Source of the DNA: Atopsyche davidsoni
Lineage: Eukaryota > Arthropoda > Insecta > Trichoptera > Hydrobiosidae
DNA: 64,000 bases
Direction of reading: 5' to 3'
Assembly (NCBI GenBank): GCA_022113835.1
Contig: JAILWY010000001.1
Coordinates: 16,050,501-16,114,500 of the forward strand
Within the stretch, counting starts at the first letter, position 1. Every line of letters starts with the position of its first letter. Made by a program: the position numbers and the translations under genes. Under the pieces are notes generated by a model that was not told where the DNA came from, did no database searches, and saw nothing but the letters and a program-made list of their open reading frames with translations. Of the stretch, positions 1-12,700 are shown piece after piece.

Positions 1-913
1 TATATTTTGGTTTTTTACATAGTTATATTTATTAAGTTATTTACAGCCAAACTATATCTCACTAGTATTTTTTGTTGAGAATCACTTGTTGAATTATGAT
101 GTACTTTATTATTCGTTCCAGCTTAAGATTTCTCAAAATTAAATTTTCAGATTTAAGGTTCTTTTTTTTCTTTTTATTAATAAGATTATATTAAATATAA
201 TGTATTAAAATAAATTAGAGTAAATTGGCGTGGAATATTTTGTCCCGCAATTTCTCAACAAATAATGTGAGGATAATTTGAAATATGAAGCGTAAATTAG
301 AAAAATTAATCAGGATTAATATTCTTCGGAGTGAATTATTGAGCCCTCCCCGAGTGCTTTATTATGGCAGTTAATTTCAACAATTGCGAACTGTAAAATG
401 TATAATTACTCGATTCGATTCAAAACATTTTCAAAAAGAATAATTCAATAGATTTTTTTTAACCTAAAACGATAAATTTGCTTTCATTGTTATTTATTTA
501 CTGCTTATTACAGTCTTTTCTCTTCATTTTAGACATGACGAATATCCCATATGTTAAAGACCCCAGACTCAAAATTATAATTTGTGTTTATTTTCAACAA
601 TATAAAGAAGAAAACTATTATCAGATAAGTCTATAAAAGTATATGTTCAATTTTTCTTCTTATAATATAAGTTAGCATTCAATTTTTTTTCAAAATCAAT
701 ATGAAGCCTATAGTGGGTTTGTAACTCGACGAATCGTAGTGTATTTACAGATCCTTCGAATTAATATATATTTTGGCCGACTTTATGATTCAGCAGTTTG
801 CTCGTGTCTAGACTGAAGCTGCTTTGAGCTACCTCAGATATTTCGTGCATTTGACTGAGTAATCAGTCGGAGGTATTCGAGGTTGCTAAGCATAGTTATG
901 TTCTTGTTCCCAG
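1..913 (+). other. Intron of rdgA (5' part outside window)
   Basis: AT-rich sequence without a convincing exon. It ends in a pyrimidine-rich tract and CAG at 911-913 directly before the first rdgA exon seen here. I saw no mobile element in it. Confidence 0.7.
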
Positions 914-1043
914 TCGCTGCAAGCTAAGCTGTCGTTCAGCTCGAAGGAAATCGTGGCCTTGAGCTGCTCTTGGTGCAAGGCAGCCTACCACAACAAGGAG
1001 GCCTGCTTCAACATGCAGAGGATAGGCGAAGAGTGCACCCTAG
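914..1043 (+). CDS. rdgA: rdgA exon: C1 zinc finger
   Basis: Translates as 43 codons plus one base. CSWC, a following His and two further Cys are the zinc ligands of the second half of a C1 domain. Acceptor CAG at 911-913, donor GTAAGA at 1044. The frame continues from an exon outside the window. Confidence 0.92.
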
Positions 1044-4000
1044 GTAAGAAACCACCACAGCTTATTCATTCACCCCTTAATTCATGTTACTTTTAAAGGT
1101 TCGCAGGTGGCAGTAATCTCTTTTACTAAGTAATAAATATCCCGCGTATCCATAGTATATTACTAGTTTATATAAATAGTATTAAGTAATCAATATTTTT
1201 TACAGAGAGTATTTGGTGGAATTCCATTTTAATATTTTGAAGTATATTTTCGTATTAAGCATAATCGAGATGTTACAAGTTAAGTATTATATACTGCTCG
1301 GCGCTCTCGATACTTAATTATTTTGACTAACTGAACTCGGTTCAAGTATTTAAGCTAACATTTCACTCGAGTCATCAATTTGTATTATATTTATTATATA
1401 ATCAGCATTCTTGGGTAGGTTCGATTATTTTTAACGATGGGATAAAAAAATCCCAGTCTATCCTCTGAAGCAAATCTTTGTTTTATTTAGCAATGACCAA
1501 ACATAACGTTAATGCCATAGTTCATGCTTTTCGTTGTTTTGTAGTGACGCTCTAGTACTAAGTCTACAGAATACAGTGTCATGAAGCCGGCCGGAACCGG
1601 ATGCGAGGCAGCGAGGATTCCCCCTCCCCTCCCCTCTCCATCCCCCGTATGGCGCTAGGTCTCTTCCAGCCGGAAACGCTTTTTGGATTATTTTAGATCA
1701 GTCTGTAAATACCCGGTTTTATCTCGTGGAGCGATGTGTGATAAGTGACATGACATTATTTCTTGATTTTATTTTTGCTTTTGGCTACTGCCTTCTTAAC
1801 ATAATTCAGTTGATGCGTGTACGTTTATTTTAGACTTCACAAATAAGGGTCTTTTAATATTTTTTTTAAATACAAAATTAAAAATTTCCAAGCAACTATG
1901 TTCTTCCTAGTCAGAATACCGCTGTGGATGTTCCTTTCATTTTACACGATACGTATCGTTTGCAAGGCACACAGTTCTCTCTGAATAAGAAATATATTCT
2001 AAATAAATAATTTCTCGGACGATATGGAATAACGTCATGCAACAGAAAGATATTTTCCTTTGACATCACAGAACTATTTCATTTATTGATGCAAATTTCC
2101 GTGAAACTAGAGGGCACTCAAACAGTGGCGTAGATAAAACTGACTGGCACAGTGTCTCAAACTAACACCGATTCGATTAATGTGGATGTTTCCCAAATGA
2201 CAGTGCATAAAACAAAAACTTATTAATTATTCAAATAAAAATAATAAAAAATTAATAAAACAAATGTTTATCGTGTTATACTCATCATCATCATCATCGT
2301 AAGGCACGAAGGTAGCAAGTGGAATATAAGCAAATGAGCAAGAGGCTGTGTTGATATTTACCTACTTGACATTCAGTGCACCACTCCGATATCCCATTCG
2401 TTAGATATTGGTTAGAGGCTCACTCCTCCCAGCGAGCGCGCGGTTTCGAACCACAGGCTTTCATATATGTACATGTTATCGGGGAGTCGGTTGATTCATA
2501 TTGCCTCCCAGACTAATCGAGACTATTTGCATTCGCTTGTGGTGATCACTCTGATTTGAAATGTACGTACGAAACAACATACAAGTTCGTGCTCAGGCAT
2601 TCTTTTGGAAAAGCACATGATGCATGTAAATTAAACGAATGTAAAAATGGTCGTATTTTTGATACGCCACAGATATAATACTTACTAGCTACGCACGCGT
2701 CACTAGTCAGATTTAAATAATTTCTTTATGCCACAGTATCGAGTGGACTGATCCGCCATTTTCTTTTTTTTTATATTTCCGAGTCTAATGACATTCCGCT
2801 GCCCCGTATCCAGTTTCCCCGCCTTGTCTCTTTACCATTTCGCCCCGTAATCTTATTTCTCCCTTATAAAATATTCCATAATTAAATAATACCTCTCGTA
2901 TACACTTTAACGTCCTAAAAGGATCCGAAATGAGATTATCTCATCTTCAACTATTCAAAGGACTATTACTACTTGGGTTTCAGAAAAAACGGTTTTCAAT
3001 ATTTCTTGGAAGGTCCTGCTACAAAATTTATTGAAAAAAGCTTTGTTAGAAGGCGAATTGATATCACAAAGTAAACATAGAGAGCATTTTTACATTGTGT
3101 CATATTATCGTTAGATCAATTTCATTATAACTATCTATTTTAAAATTTGAATTTAATGCTAGCGTAAAACTCGAAATAGATGAAGTTGTAAAATTATTTT
3201 TTTATAATTAATATGATATTTATCCGTTTTGGGAGAGCGTATCATGCATTAAAAAGTATAAATATACAAAAACCTATTTCATTAAATTATAGTTTTTTAA
3301 TGAAATTATAAAAAATGTTATTCTGTTATAGTTATTAGAAAAGAGATGATGTGAACTTAATTATTTTAAATACAGAAAATAAGGTAAATCATTTTTTTAT
3401 CCTGAAAGATATTTAATTTTTTGGGTATGTTTTTAATTTTTTTTACAATACAAAAATTTGTATAGTACTTAAAACATATAAACGATTATTTTTATGTAAT
3501 TAAATATCACTTTGAGCATCTGAAATAAGTATAAAAAGAGCAGTATTAGTTTTTGCATATTCTTATGAAGTCGCAGTCATTGTTGTTCTAAAGAAGCAAG
3601 TTTTCCTTTATACCTGCGCAGAGCTCTGGACGCGCCCAATAAAAAAGATAACAGAGTGTTCTGAACCAAATCTTCCGGAAGAGGAAGTTCAAAAGGTTTT
3701 GCGGTCGGCAGGGGTGACGGGGGTGGGGGTGGGGGCAGGGGTGGTTGTAGGAATGGGGGTAGGGGTGGGCGTCAGACGCAGCTCAGCTACACGAACCCCA
3801 CACCCAAGACCCGCTAATTGCTTCATATCCTGTCCAATCCGCTTAGCGAGTTTTGACACTCTTTTACCAACTATCATGAAATTTCTCTTTTAGTGTGATT
3901 CCGCCCATACATATATATTTTTATTTCTAAGAAAGATCTTTTGAATTATGTTTACATTTTACATTCCAACTGTATCGTTCGGTTCAGCTGTTTTAGCAAG

Positions 4001-7000
4001 TTGATTGTTATATTTCCCTCTGCGTGTGAATCCGCCCACTTGTTCATCATTTTATCGCTAACGAAGATCTCTTATAGTTACGCACGTGAACTGTACCTCT
4101 CATCAAATTACCCTTTTTATTCTAAAATATTTCATTTCAATATATAATAATTACTCATCGGTAGATGTAAAATAATCGATAATTTAAAGAGGCATGATGC
4201 ACAATATGCTTTCCGACACCTCGAGATCACATTCATCCGCCACGACACTTAAAAATCACATATTATATATATGAGTTTTGAGACACGCTGTGCTGTTATA
4301 GCGAAATACGAAATATGATATATAATCCCTATATATAAATTGATATGTTATCTGAGAGTTCAGACCTGGCAGCATACAATGCGCATTACCGACACGCTGG
4401 ATTATTGCAAATCCACGTGGCTGCGAGGAATATCGTAAATTTTCTTTAAAAACACATTTTCCTTATTGCTTATGAATTTTCCAACGGAACCTTTTACACC
4501 TGGTCCCGTGCCGGGGCGAACTAACGGCCGAGAAAATACTTGGCTGCATTGTGGAAACTCTGAAATACTTATCGCAACTCTGCACTTCCAAATAGGTCAC
4601 GACTAAAGATCAGAACTTGCTAACGCAAAGCAGGCCCGGACTCATTTTCATAATTCCTTAATTATTATTTCTTGAAGTATTAACTGCAATAAATATAATC
4701 AAGCGTCTTAAGGAACTGTTATGTTTTTATGAATAGTGAAAGCTATGAAAACTAACGAAATAGCGAAAGAGTTCACACCGTCTCAGTGAAAAACATAGTA
4801 ACTTTTACTAACAGATTTAATATATATGCAACTCATTTATTATTTTTTATGTGTATGAAATCACAACAAAGTATTTTAGTGGTAATATTATTTTCGTAAA
4901 GGAATTATATTGAAGTTACATTCGATAAATGTGCAGGTTTATTTATATTTAATGACTTTGGTAGTCATTTTATATTATTTTTGCTATTGGGAACTGCAAG
5001 CGAAAGGTGTGCAGGCAGCGAACAAGAATTGTTCGGTCGTGTACGACTTGTTGCGCTTGCTCTGTCGTGTGCTAGAAATCACAGGAAACATGTATCTGAT
5101 TTCATTTCTCTATTTTTATTATGGGTTTTGTGTAGCTTTACTTTTTTAAGCTAAACTGATTTAAAAAAACAGACTCGTGGTCCAATGCTTATTGCACTTG
5201 CTTACCGACTGTAGGGCGGAAGAAGTTAATCTTTTGTAAAGCAAAAATCAAATAAATCCAATTATAAAATAAGGCTAATTATGGAGATGTTACAATATCA
5301 AACATGACCGCAATTATTTTTGTTTGTTTCAAATAGTTTGCTTTCATCATATTGATAATATTTTTTTCGGACATTTGGCTTGGCTTGTTAAGTACACAAA
5401 AAAATATTAAGGACTGCTTTGTTAAGTATTTATTATTTTTTTCCATTATAAATTTTTAACCTCCGTTATTCAATATCATCAATCAAGTCTTCGGGAGCTG
5501 AGTAATGACCAGAAATAAATCCCGAATTGTTTATTGTGAGGAGCCCAGTGCCCTCTACTTGGTGATTCTCTCGGGAAGCAAAAAACGTTAAAAGGTACGC
5601 TGGGATGTGATTGATCGATGAAAACATACCAAGAAAATTCTGCTGTCTATGCAAAGTTTGAAGTTAATAAATAAGAACGTAAAAGCGATTTCCATTTCAA
5701 AAAAGTTATATAAAAATTATTTAGAAAATTTACTAAAAAATTATAAATGAAAATATGTGTATGTTATATATTTTTGAACTTATTCGAAAATAGGCCTCAT
5801 AGACAACCAAACAAAGCATTATAAAAAAAAATTTGTTCAGTATTTTTATAAATAATGTGAATTAAATATTATAATAAAACTGGTTTCGGCAAAAATTCTA
5901 TATTTAATATTATAATTCATTGTGACTTAATTCATCATATTAAATCTGAAGTCTTTGTGCCCTTGAAGTGCGAATGAGCTCTCATACAAAAATGATCGTT
6001 ATCTCCCTGCCATTTGGCTATGCATATGTAATGTTTAAATATTGCGAATTGGAAGGTAAACTAATCTCTTGTGGATGAGATAAGCACTTTACTATTCTAT
6101 TTTTGTTTAATCATTAACGTTTCGGTCTATATCAGACCTTCATCAGTCAAAACACTTCAGCACAACGACATATGCTATAGGTAGCTGTAAATATTTCTAT
6201 AATGATAAAAGTAGCTTTGTATTTTGTCTTCACTTTTCTCAAAGTGAAGACAAAATACAAAGGTACTTTTATCATTATAATAATGGATCTTCACGAATCA
6301 AATGCCTTGTCCCTCAACAAGTGTAAATATTTCATTGATTATGATTTGAGAAAGACCAAAATATAAATGCGTATTTTAAAATGGTCATTGTAGGTTCTCA
6401 AAGTCAGTCCACATGCTTATCTGTTTCCAGGAACGCAGTCTAAGATTATCGTGCCACCGTCGTGGATCGTGAAGCTGCCGCGACGGGGGAGCTTCAAGTC
6501 GTCGCTGCGCAAGTCCCCGAAGAAGAAAACGGGCTCCAAGAAGAAGCCCAAGGATGCGAAGGGCGAGCAGAAGACCTTCGTGATCAAGCCCATTCCCACG
6601 AGCGGCGCGGCGCCCGTCCTCGTGTTCATCAACCCCAAGAGTGGCGGCAACCAGGGCGCCAAGCTGCTGCAGAAGTTCCAGTGGCTGCTCAACCCCAGAC
6701 AAGTCTTCGACCTGACGCAAGGCGGCCCGGGGCCGGGGTGAGTGCACCCTTTTACCCCTTTATATAATATTTTATTACACTTTTCACTGTCGTGGAAGTC
6801 GCCGTATTATAGTCATGTATCACAAAACTAAAAGATATTATATTCAAACTAGAAATGTAGCCCGTCACAGAATGACGTATTCGATCAACGATGCAATAGT
6901 GTTTGAACATATGTCTGGCTGAATACTCGAATAACTGGGTACTCGAATTTTAAGAAGACGCTGCTCACGTTTGAAATTCTTGACATTTGTGTCACATTCG

Positions 7001-9656
7001 TGTCACAAACAACGCATCACTTTCACTGCGCTGTTCTTTATTTGATGCAGTCTTTATCACGTTCAATTGTGCGATTCTTTTTGAATTACGTTTGCTGTGC
7101 GTAGACGGTGTTATTTTTTTAGGAGGCATTTTGAGTTTTTAATGATGTGATTAATAATTTCTAACGCAATTTCGATAAAAAAATAAAATTGGTACTCGTG
7201 TCAAGCTGACATAAACTGGAAATTTCTAAGAAGCATCAAAATTTGTTTTTTTGTAAATGTTCTAAATTTGAAATTCTCGCGGTGAAAAACAGAATCCTAT
7301 AATTCGTACATATTGAAACTCGCTAAAGCATATTTTATAGTTTTATTCAATTTGTTTATGAATGAAAATATTATCCTATCGTCTTGAAATTCGGCATATA
7401 ACTGCAGAAAAACTTACTGAACTTACGTGCAAAAAATCAGCTTTGTATCTTTTAAGATATTCTATAGAGAACCAAAAAATGAAACATACACACACACACA
7501 CAATGGATATTATTATAGTAGATTGTGATTGTCTTCTTGAACCATTCGAGGTACGTTACTTACGTAAAAGCGTTTATTTAATGGTAATTGAAGATTGTGG
7601 TATTCACTACAGGCGTGTTGTTAAATCTGTCAGCAGAGCGTTCGCAAACATTTTTTTAATGATAACTTAAATCTGAAGTCTCCGGCTCTATTTAAAAAGT
7701 CATGCAATTCATTTATTTTTCAATTGACAAGTTTTTTCGGTAATGGTAATTTGTATAAAAATTTTAAATAAATTGGCTTTTTATTTGAGGTTATGTGACG
7801 TAAAAAATCATTATTTTCATTTATTTTATATTTTAAAAAATAATCAAGCCTGTTTATTGAAATTCTTTGATGTTTTGATTTCTGATTTCTTCGTTACTCA
7901 CAGCAAAAATTTAAAATAAACTTCACGACAATTTTTTAAATTACTTTTTATCAAATACGAGCTTCCTTATTTTGGAGAATATAAAAAAGAATTTATATAA
8001 ACCACCACGGATTTAGTTAAACCCGTTTCCATTTATATTTCACTGAGAAAAACTAGCAATAGTGGCATTGATGCTATAAAGTCTCCCATTGCTTTAAAGT
8101 CATATTTATTTATAAAATGAAAATAAAACTGCATTCGTTACGTTTTATTCATTGTGTAGAAATATGAGGGATATTCTCGGTCATAAAATGGCCCACAAGA
8201 ATAAAAAGGCACGCGAAATGACGGAGCTTTCCCCAACTGAAATATATGACTATTTTCTCTTTTCACGGCGATATTGTTCCCGAAATAAATCCGTCATTAT
8301 TTGCTGAGCGGGTGAGACATTCGCGTCGGTTTGTTTGCCCGTGCGTGCCCCTTCCCCCGCGCTTCTTACAGGGGATGTTTGTGCATGTTCGTAAATTGGG
8401 CTTAAGATTGTCTCCCGCGGCCATTCGGCGGTACGATTAATGAGTTTTTGTGTGAAATGACCGAGTTGACTCGTAACACCATGTGTGTTTATAAGTTCAT
8501 ATGTTAAATAATTGATTTAGCTCTTAACTCCATTTTCTACACGAATGGCATTTTGTAAATAAATTTAGGCTTAGTAATATTTTTACGGGACTCCTGGGAT
8601 GTTTTTGATCTTTTATGCTCATGATTATTATAGAAACTATGCAACTCAATGTAAAATTGGTATTATTAGAGTTGAACGTCTACATGTTTATAACTAAGAA
8701 TATCACAAATTACTGAAGTCCGAATAACAAATATCTTACATTATAAAACAAATTAAATTGTACTTAAAAGTTACGGGGGTTCCCCTGCGCGCTGCGTGCA
8801 ACTTTACAACGAGCTCATTAAATAATAATGCAGGTAACTTTTCCTATAGAACGCGGAAGGGTAACTCACCCCCGCAGACTCATAAGTCACTTCCCCTATC
8901 CTGTCTGGGCCGAATACACTGTGGGATTTTCCCGATAGTCCATTTTGTTCCCGGTCGCTTGTTTGTTTCCCGGGTAATTCCCGGCACCGCATGCCCGCGA
9001 CACGCGAACTGGATATTAAACTCGGCAGCCGTCCTCTTGTTGTTGTTGTCGCACTAATTTTCCACAGTAAAATAAGCAATTATGCACCTACAATGTAGGT
9101 CCTACATGTATAAAAAGTCGTGTGGATAATTTCAATAGGAGCTTTTATTTTTAAATTTTTTGTATACCACAACGATTTTGCTCAATATAACCTGAAAAAA
9201 AATTTCCCCGTGTTTTTAAAATGTTTTTTTTTTTTTGTATGTCTTATCTTTATCTTTTTTGAGCCCTCGAAAAAATCGAAATTCAAATAATCTAAACGAG
9301 GGATTTATTAATTACCCTAATCCCTAAAAGAGGTGGTCTCGAAGCAATAGAGGAAATTGCGGGAGTTTCCGGTTTTATGTATCTTCGGACTTTATTTTGG
9401 CGTGTACAGGGAAATCACAGAGAACTTATCACAAGGCTTTTCTGTCCTCATTTTTTATATTCATATTTAATGCCGAATTTTAAATACATGTGCCATTCGG
9501 ATTTATTGGTTTATTTATTTTTACTTACATACAAGAGAAAACGGTGCTTATTTACAATAGATAAGAATTGAATATGGAGAAAAACACTTTTTTTAAAACA
9601 TTTTTATTATAATTATTATTTAATGAAATAAAAGTTATTTAAACCTAATGTTATAC

Positions 9657-9730
<74 letters not shown>

Positions 9731-12700
9731 TTTTATTGTATTATTTAACTCAGGTTTATAATTTCACTTGGACCATGAGACTAGTCATGCCGCGTACGAA
9801 TTTCTAGCCGAACAAAATTTTTGTTCAACTGACTTTTTTAAGTCAGTGCACCTATGCTGTATAGTTTTGGCACCTGGTCCTGAGATACGATTATATATTT
9901 GCTACAATAAATCACGGCCATAGCCAGTGACACGCTATAATCATAATCTAAACAAGATTAGGTTTAGAGAACTTAATCTTGAGTGATGATTATTGATATT
10001 TTCCCCTGCCCTTTGTGGAGATTTTCCCCGTCACGCCGCACCGTAAATCGCTTACTAAGTCCTCCGGCTGTAGATTTATGCCGCGGGCTGTATTTATGAC
10101 GTGTTGCTGTGTGTTACCAGTAGAGTCTTTTGTCTCTTCTAGCCATTGTTTGCAGGCACTCCGAACGGGCGGATAATTCTCAAATAAATAATTTTCCATA
10201 GGCTGACAGCAATCGGAAATCGAGATATACAATTTGAATATCGATGATATTGTATGGACATCCAAAAAAGGGATGATGACTTTTTAAACATTTTACTGTT
10301 AGCATTTATTTTTTATTTATATTAATACACAGTCATATTTACATTACATTTATATGAATCAATAGATGAAGCTTAGTGATTAATGGTTTGAAATATAAAG
10401 TAGGTTTGTTTACCGGAAACTGCGAGCCGCCGAATTATCAATCGTCGTTTACTTTCGGAGCTCTGACCGCGCAACTTCTGGGATCCCGGCTAATCGATCA
10501 GCCAACTAAAAGCAACTTCTCTTCCGGCCGCTTTATATATTTATGATGAACTATTTATTATACACAATGTGTAGATAAAGTGTGTTACTTTACGTTAGTG
10601 TTAAGTGGCAGGATCTTCAGAAGTTTTTTTTTAGTGTTCAAATGACGCGAGCGTTATACGTCTAATACGATTAATATGAATTTTTTGGTGACAAATATTC
10701 TTTTTAGAGTACAACATCTTCAGATTTTTATTTTACTTATTATATATGCATTTTTTTAACTCTTTGTTTTCCTATTAAAATATTCGATAGTCAGTTATCA
10801 TACATGATATTCCATTTGGTGTATTCTTTATTAAGGCCGTATAAAATTCAATTAAATTATTTCTTGAAGCTCCCTTAAGTTGTAGTCAAAAAAGCCTCGG
10901 AGGTGTGTAGTCTTGAGTCTTAATATGTACATGTGGTTACCGATAGTTATGTGCGAGCATGGTACGTCTATCATTCCATTAGTTCGGGATTTGCTATAAT
11001 ATGATTTTATATTTCTTTTTCGATGACCGCGGTTTTTGCTCCACGTATTTAAGTAATTTGTATTGGGAAATATATCAAACGAGATAGATAAATTGAAAAG
11101 GTTTTACGAAATAAAATTTAGTTGATGTTCCATTCAGCACAAGGGAAAAAATATCCACTGAACGAACCTTTTTTGTTTATAAATACTTATTCATTATACA
11201 TTACAGTAAATATAATTTTGTGTGTGTTTATCAATATATATAATTATTAATTTCATTATTCGATTAAAATGGTGGTCTACGGCCACCACTCGTGTCTTCC
11301 CTGACCAGAATCCGGTGTTTTCTTCTCCCTGGTGTAAAAAAGTTTCCGAAGTAACGCGCCCTGTTCCGGTCTGAACGTTTGCTAAGAAAACAGTTCTAAT
11401 TAATACCTCCTGCGTCCCGGGGACATCCGGGACCTCTGTGGGAACTTTCTTGTTTATTCATTTATTTATTTTTTTGTAATTACGTTTGACTGTCTTCCTT
11501 TTCAAGTTGACGCACAAAAGGTTTTCTACTGTTGCCTCAACTCACATAGCATTAGTTGTTTTCAATCTACTGCCGCTTCAACCGCTACAACTTTGTTTAT
11601 GAATGATCCGCAAGCGATAAATGGCTTCACGGTTTCGACGATATCTATTTGTTGTATGCTTTAAAGTGGTTTTTTTTTTTTTTAGTAAATCTACACATTG
11701 ATGCCTAAATCAATAAAATAGCAGGATGTAGTTTTTTCAGACATTTTAATTAAACCGCTTTTGAAGTGGTACAAAATAACATAAATATACATTTATACAT
11801 ATACTTGACATCCGAATACCCGGTCAGCAGATAAAAGACACCCTAACCGCAAGTTCCGAGAGTTGATCCCGCATTAAAGTTGCAGGGAGATAATCTATGG
11901 CCGGGCTCGGGATCCCCGGCCGGACGATCACACGACTTTCCCAATTCTAAGTTCACCGAGTCTTATGTGATGTTCTACTAGCGAATAAAGGATGGAATAT
12001 TATTTTCTAATATTGCTAATTAAAAATTCATGTCACCAAAAAGATTGACTCGGTTATTTATTACATTCTCAAAAAATGTAGTAAACGTTTTGTTTATAAC
12101 GCTTCATATGCTACGCTTTTTTTAAGGCAATCGTGCTTACATTTAAAATCGTTGTAATCTACTTAGTCATTTGAATATTCTTAATTTGTAGTTCTTCCGT
12201 TGTTTCTAATGCATTTTCAAAAATACCTTCTGTTTTAGGGTTGGAATTCATGACTGAGACAGTGAGAGCTCTTTCGACCTTTCCACTCTCAGTTCAACCA
12301 AACAAGCTTAATTGACCTAATGTAATTTTTAAATTTTACGAATTGCTTTGAATAGTATGAAACAAAAGTTCGCCTTCGAGGTAAAGTTTCAGGAAGTTAA
12401 AGGGGGCGGTTGGATGGATGTGGCATTTTCACCCATTTGAATTATGGTTCGTAGATAACCCCCGAGCTGGAGCAGAGCCATGACCCTAGAAGCTCGACCG
12501 AGCTCGAAAACCTGCCTCCCGAGCCTTGCGTGGGCTTCAACAGTGAATTACAATGATAAAAATAATAAATTTGATTTTTTCAAAACGCAAATGATTTGAT
12601 ACTATTTTTTACAGATTATTACAGGTTCTAAGACGATAGCCAAAAGTTTGTTTTATAAAATATATAGCCGAAAACATTGGAATCTCGCGCCACTGTGCGG

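Larger units (their letters stand above)
1044..6430 (+). other. rdgA intron with repeat remnants
   Basis: A 5.4-kb intron. Contents: a repeat remnant at 1195-1240, an ATC microsatellite at 2282-2299, a possible tRNA-like SINE head at 2408-2455, a G-rich tract at 3704-3771, and a hammerhead-like motif with a long hairpin at 6117-6279. The other AT-rich sequence shows no recognised gene. Confidence 0.7.

Noticed and set aside
3689..3893. Overlapping open frames on both strands
   Set aside because: They arise from the G-rich tract; Val/Gly or Pro/Thr repeats with no family likeness.
5880..5940. Another hammerhead-like pattern (GGTTTCGGC ... TTCATCAT)
   Set aside because: The two halves are too far apart and no stem II forms between them.
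8758..9079. Open frames on both strands in a GC-richer intron island
   Set aside because: Both strands open at once and neither product resembles a protein; likely a base-composition effect.
9990..10265. 91-codon minus-strand open frame
   Set aside because: No recognisable domain, no splice context, and inside an rdgA intron; chance is the simplest reading.
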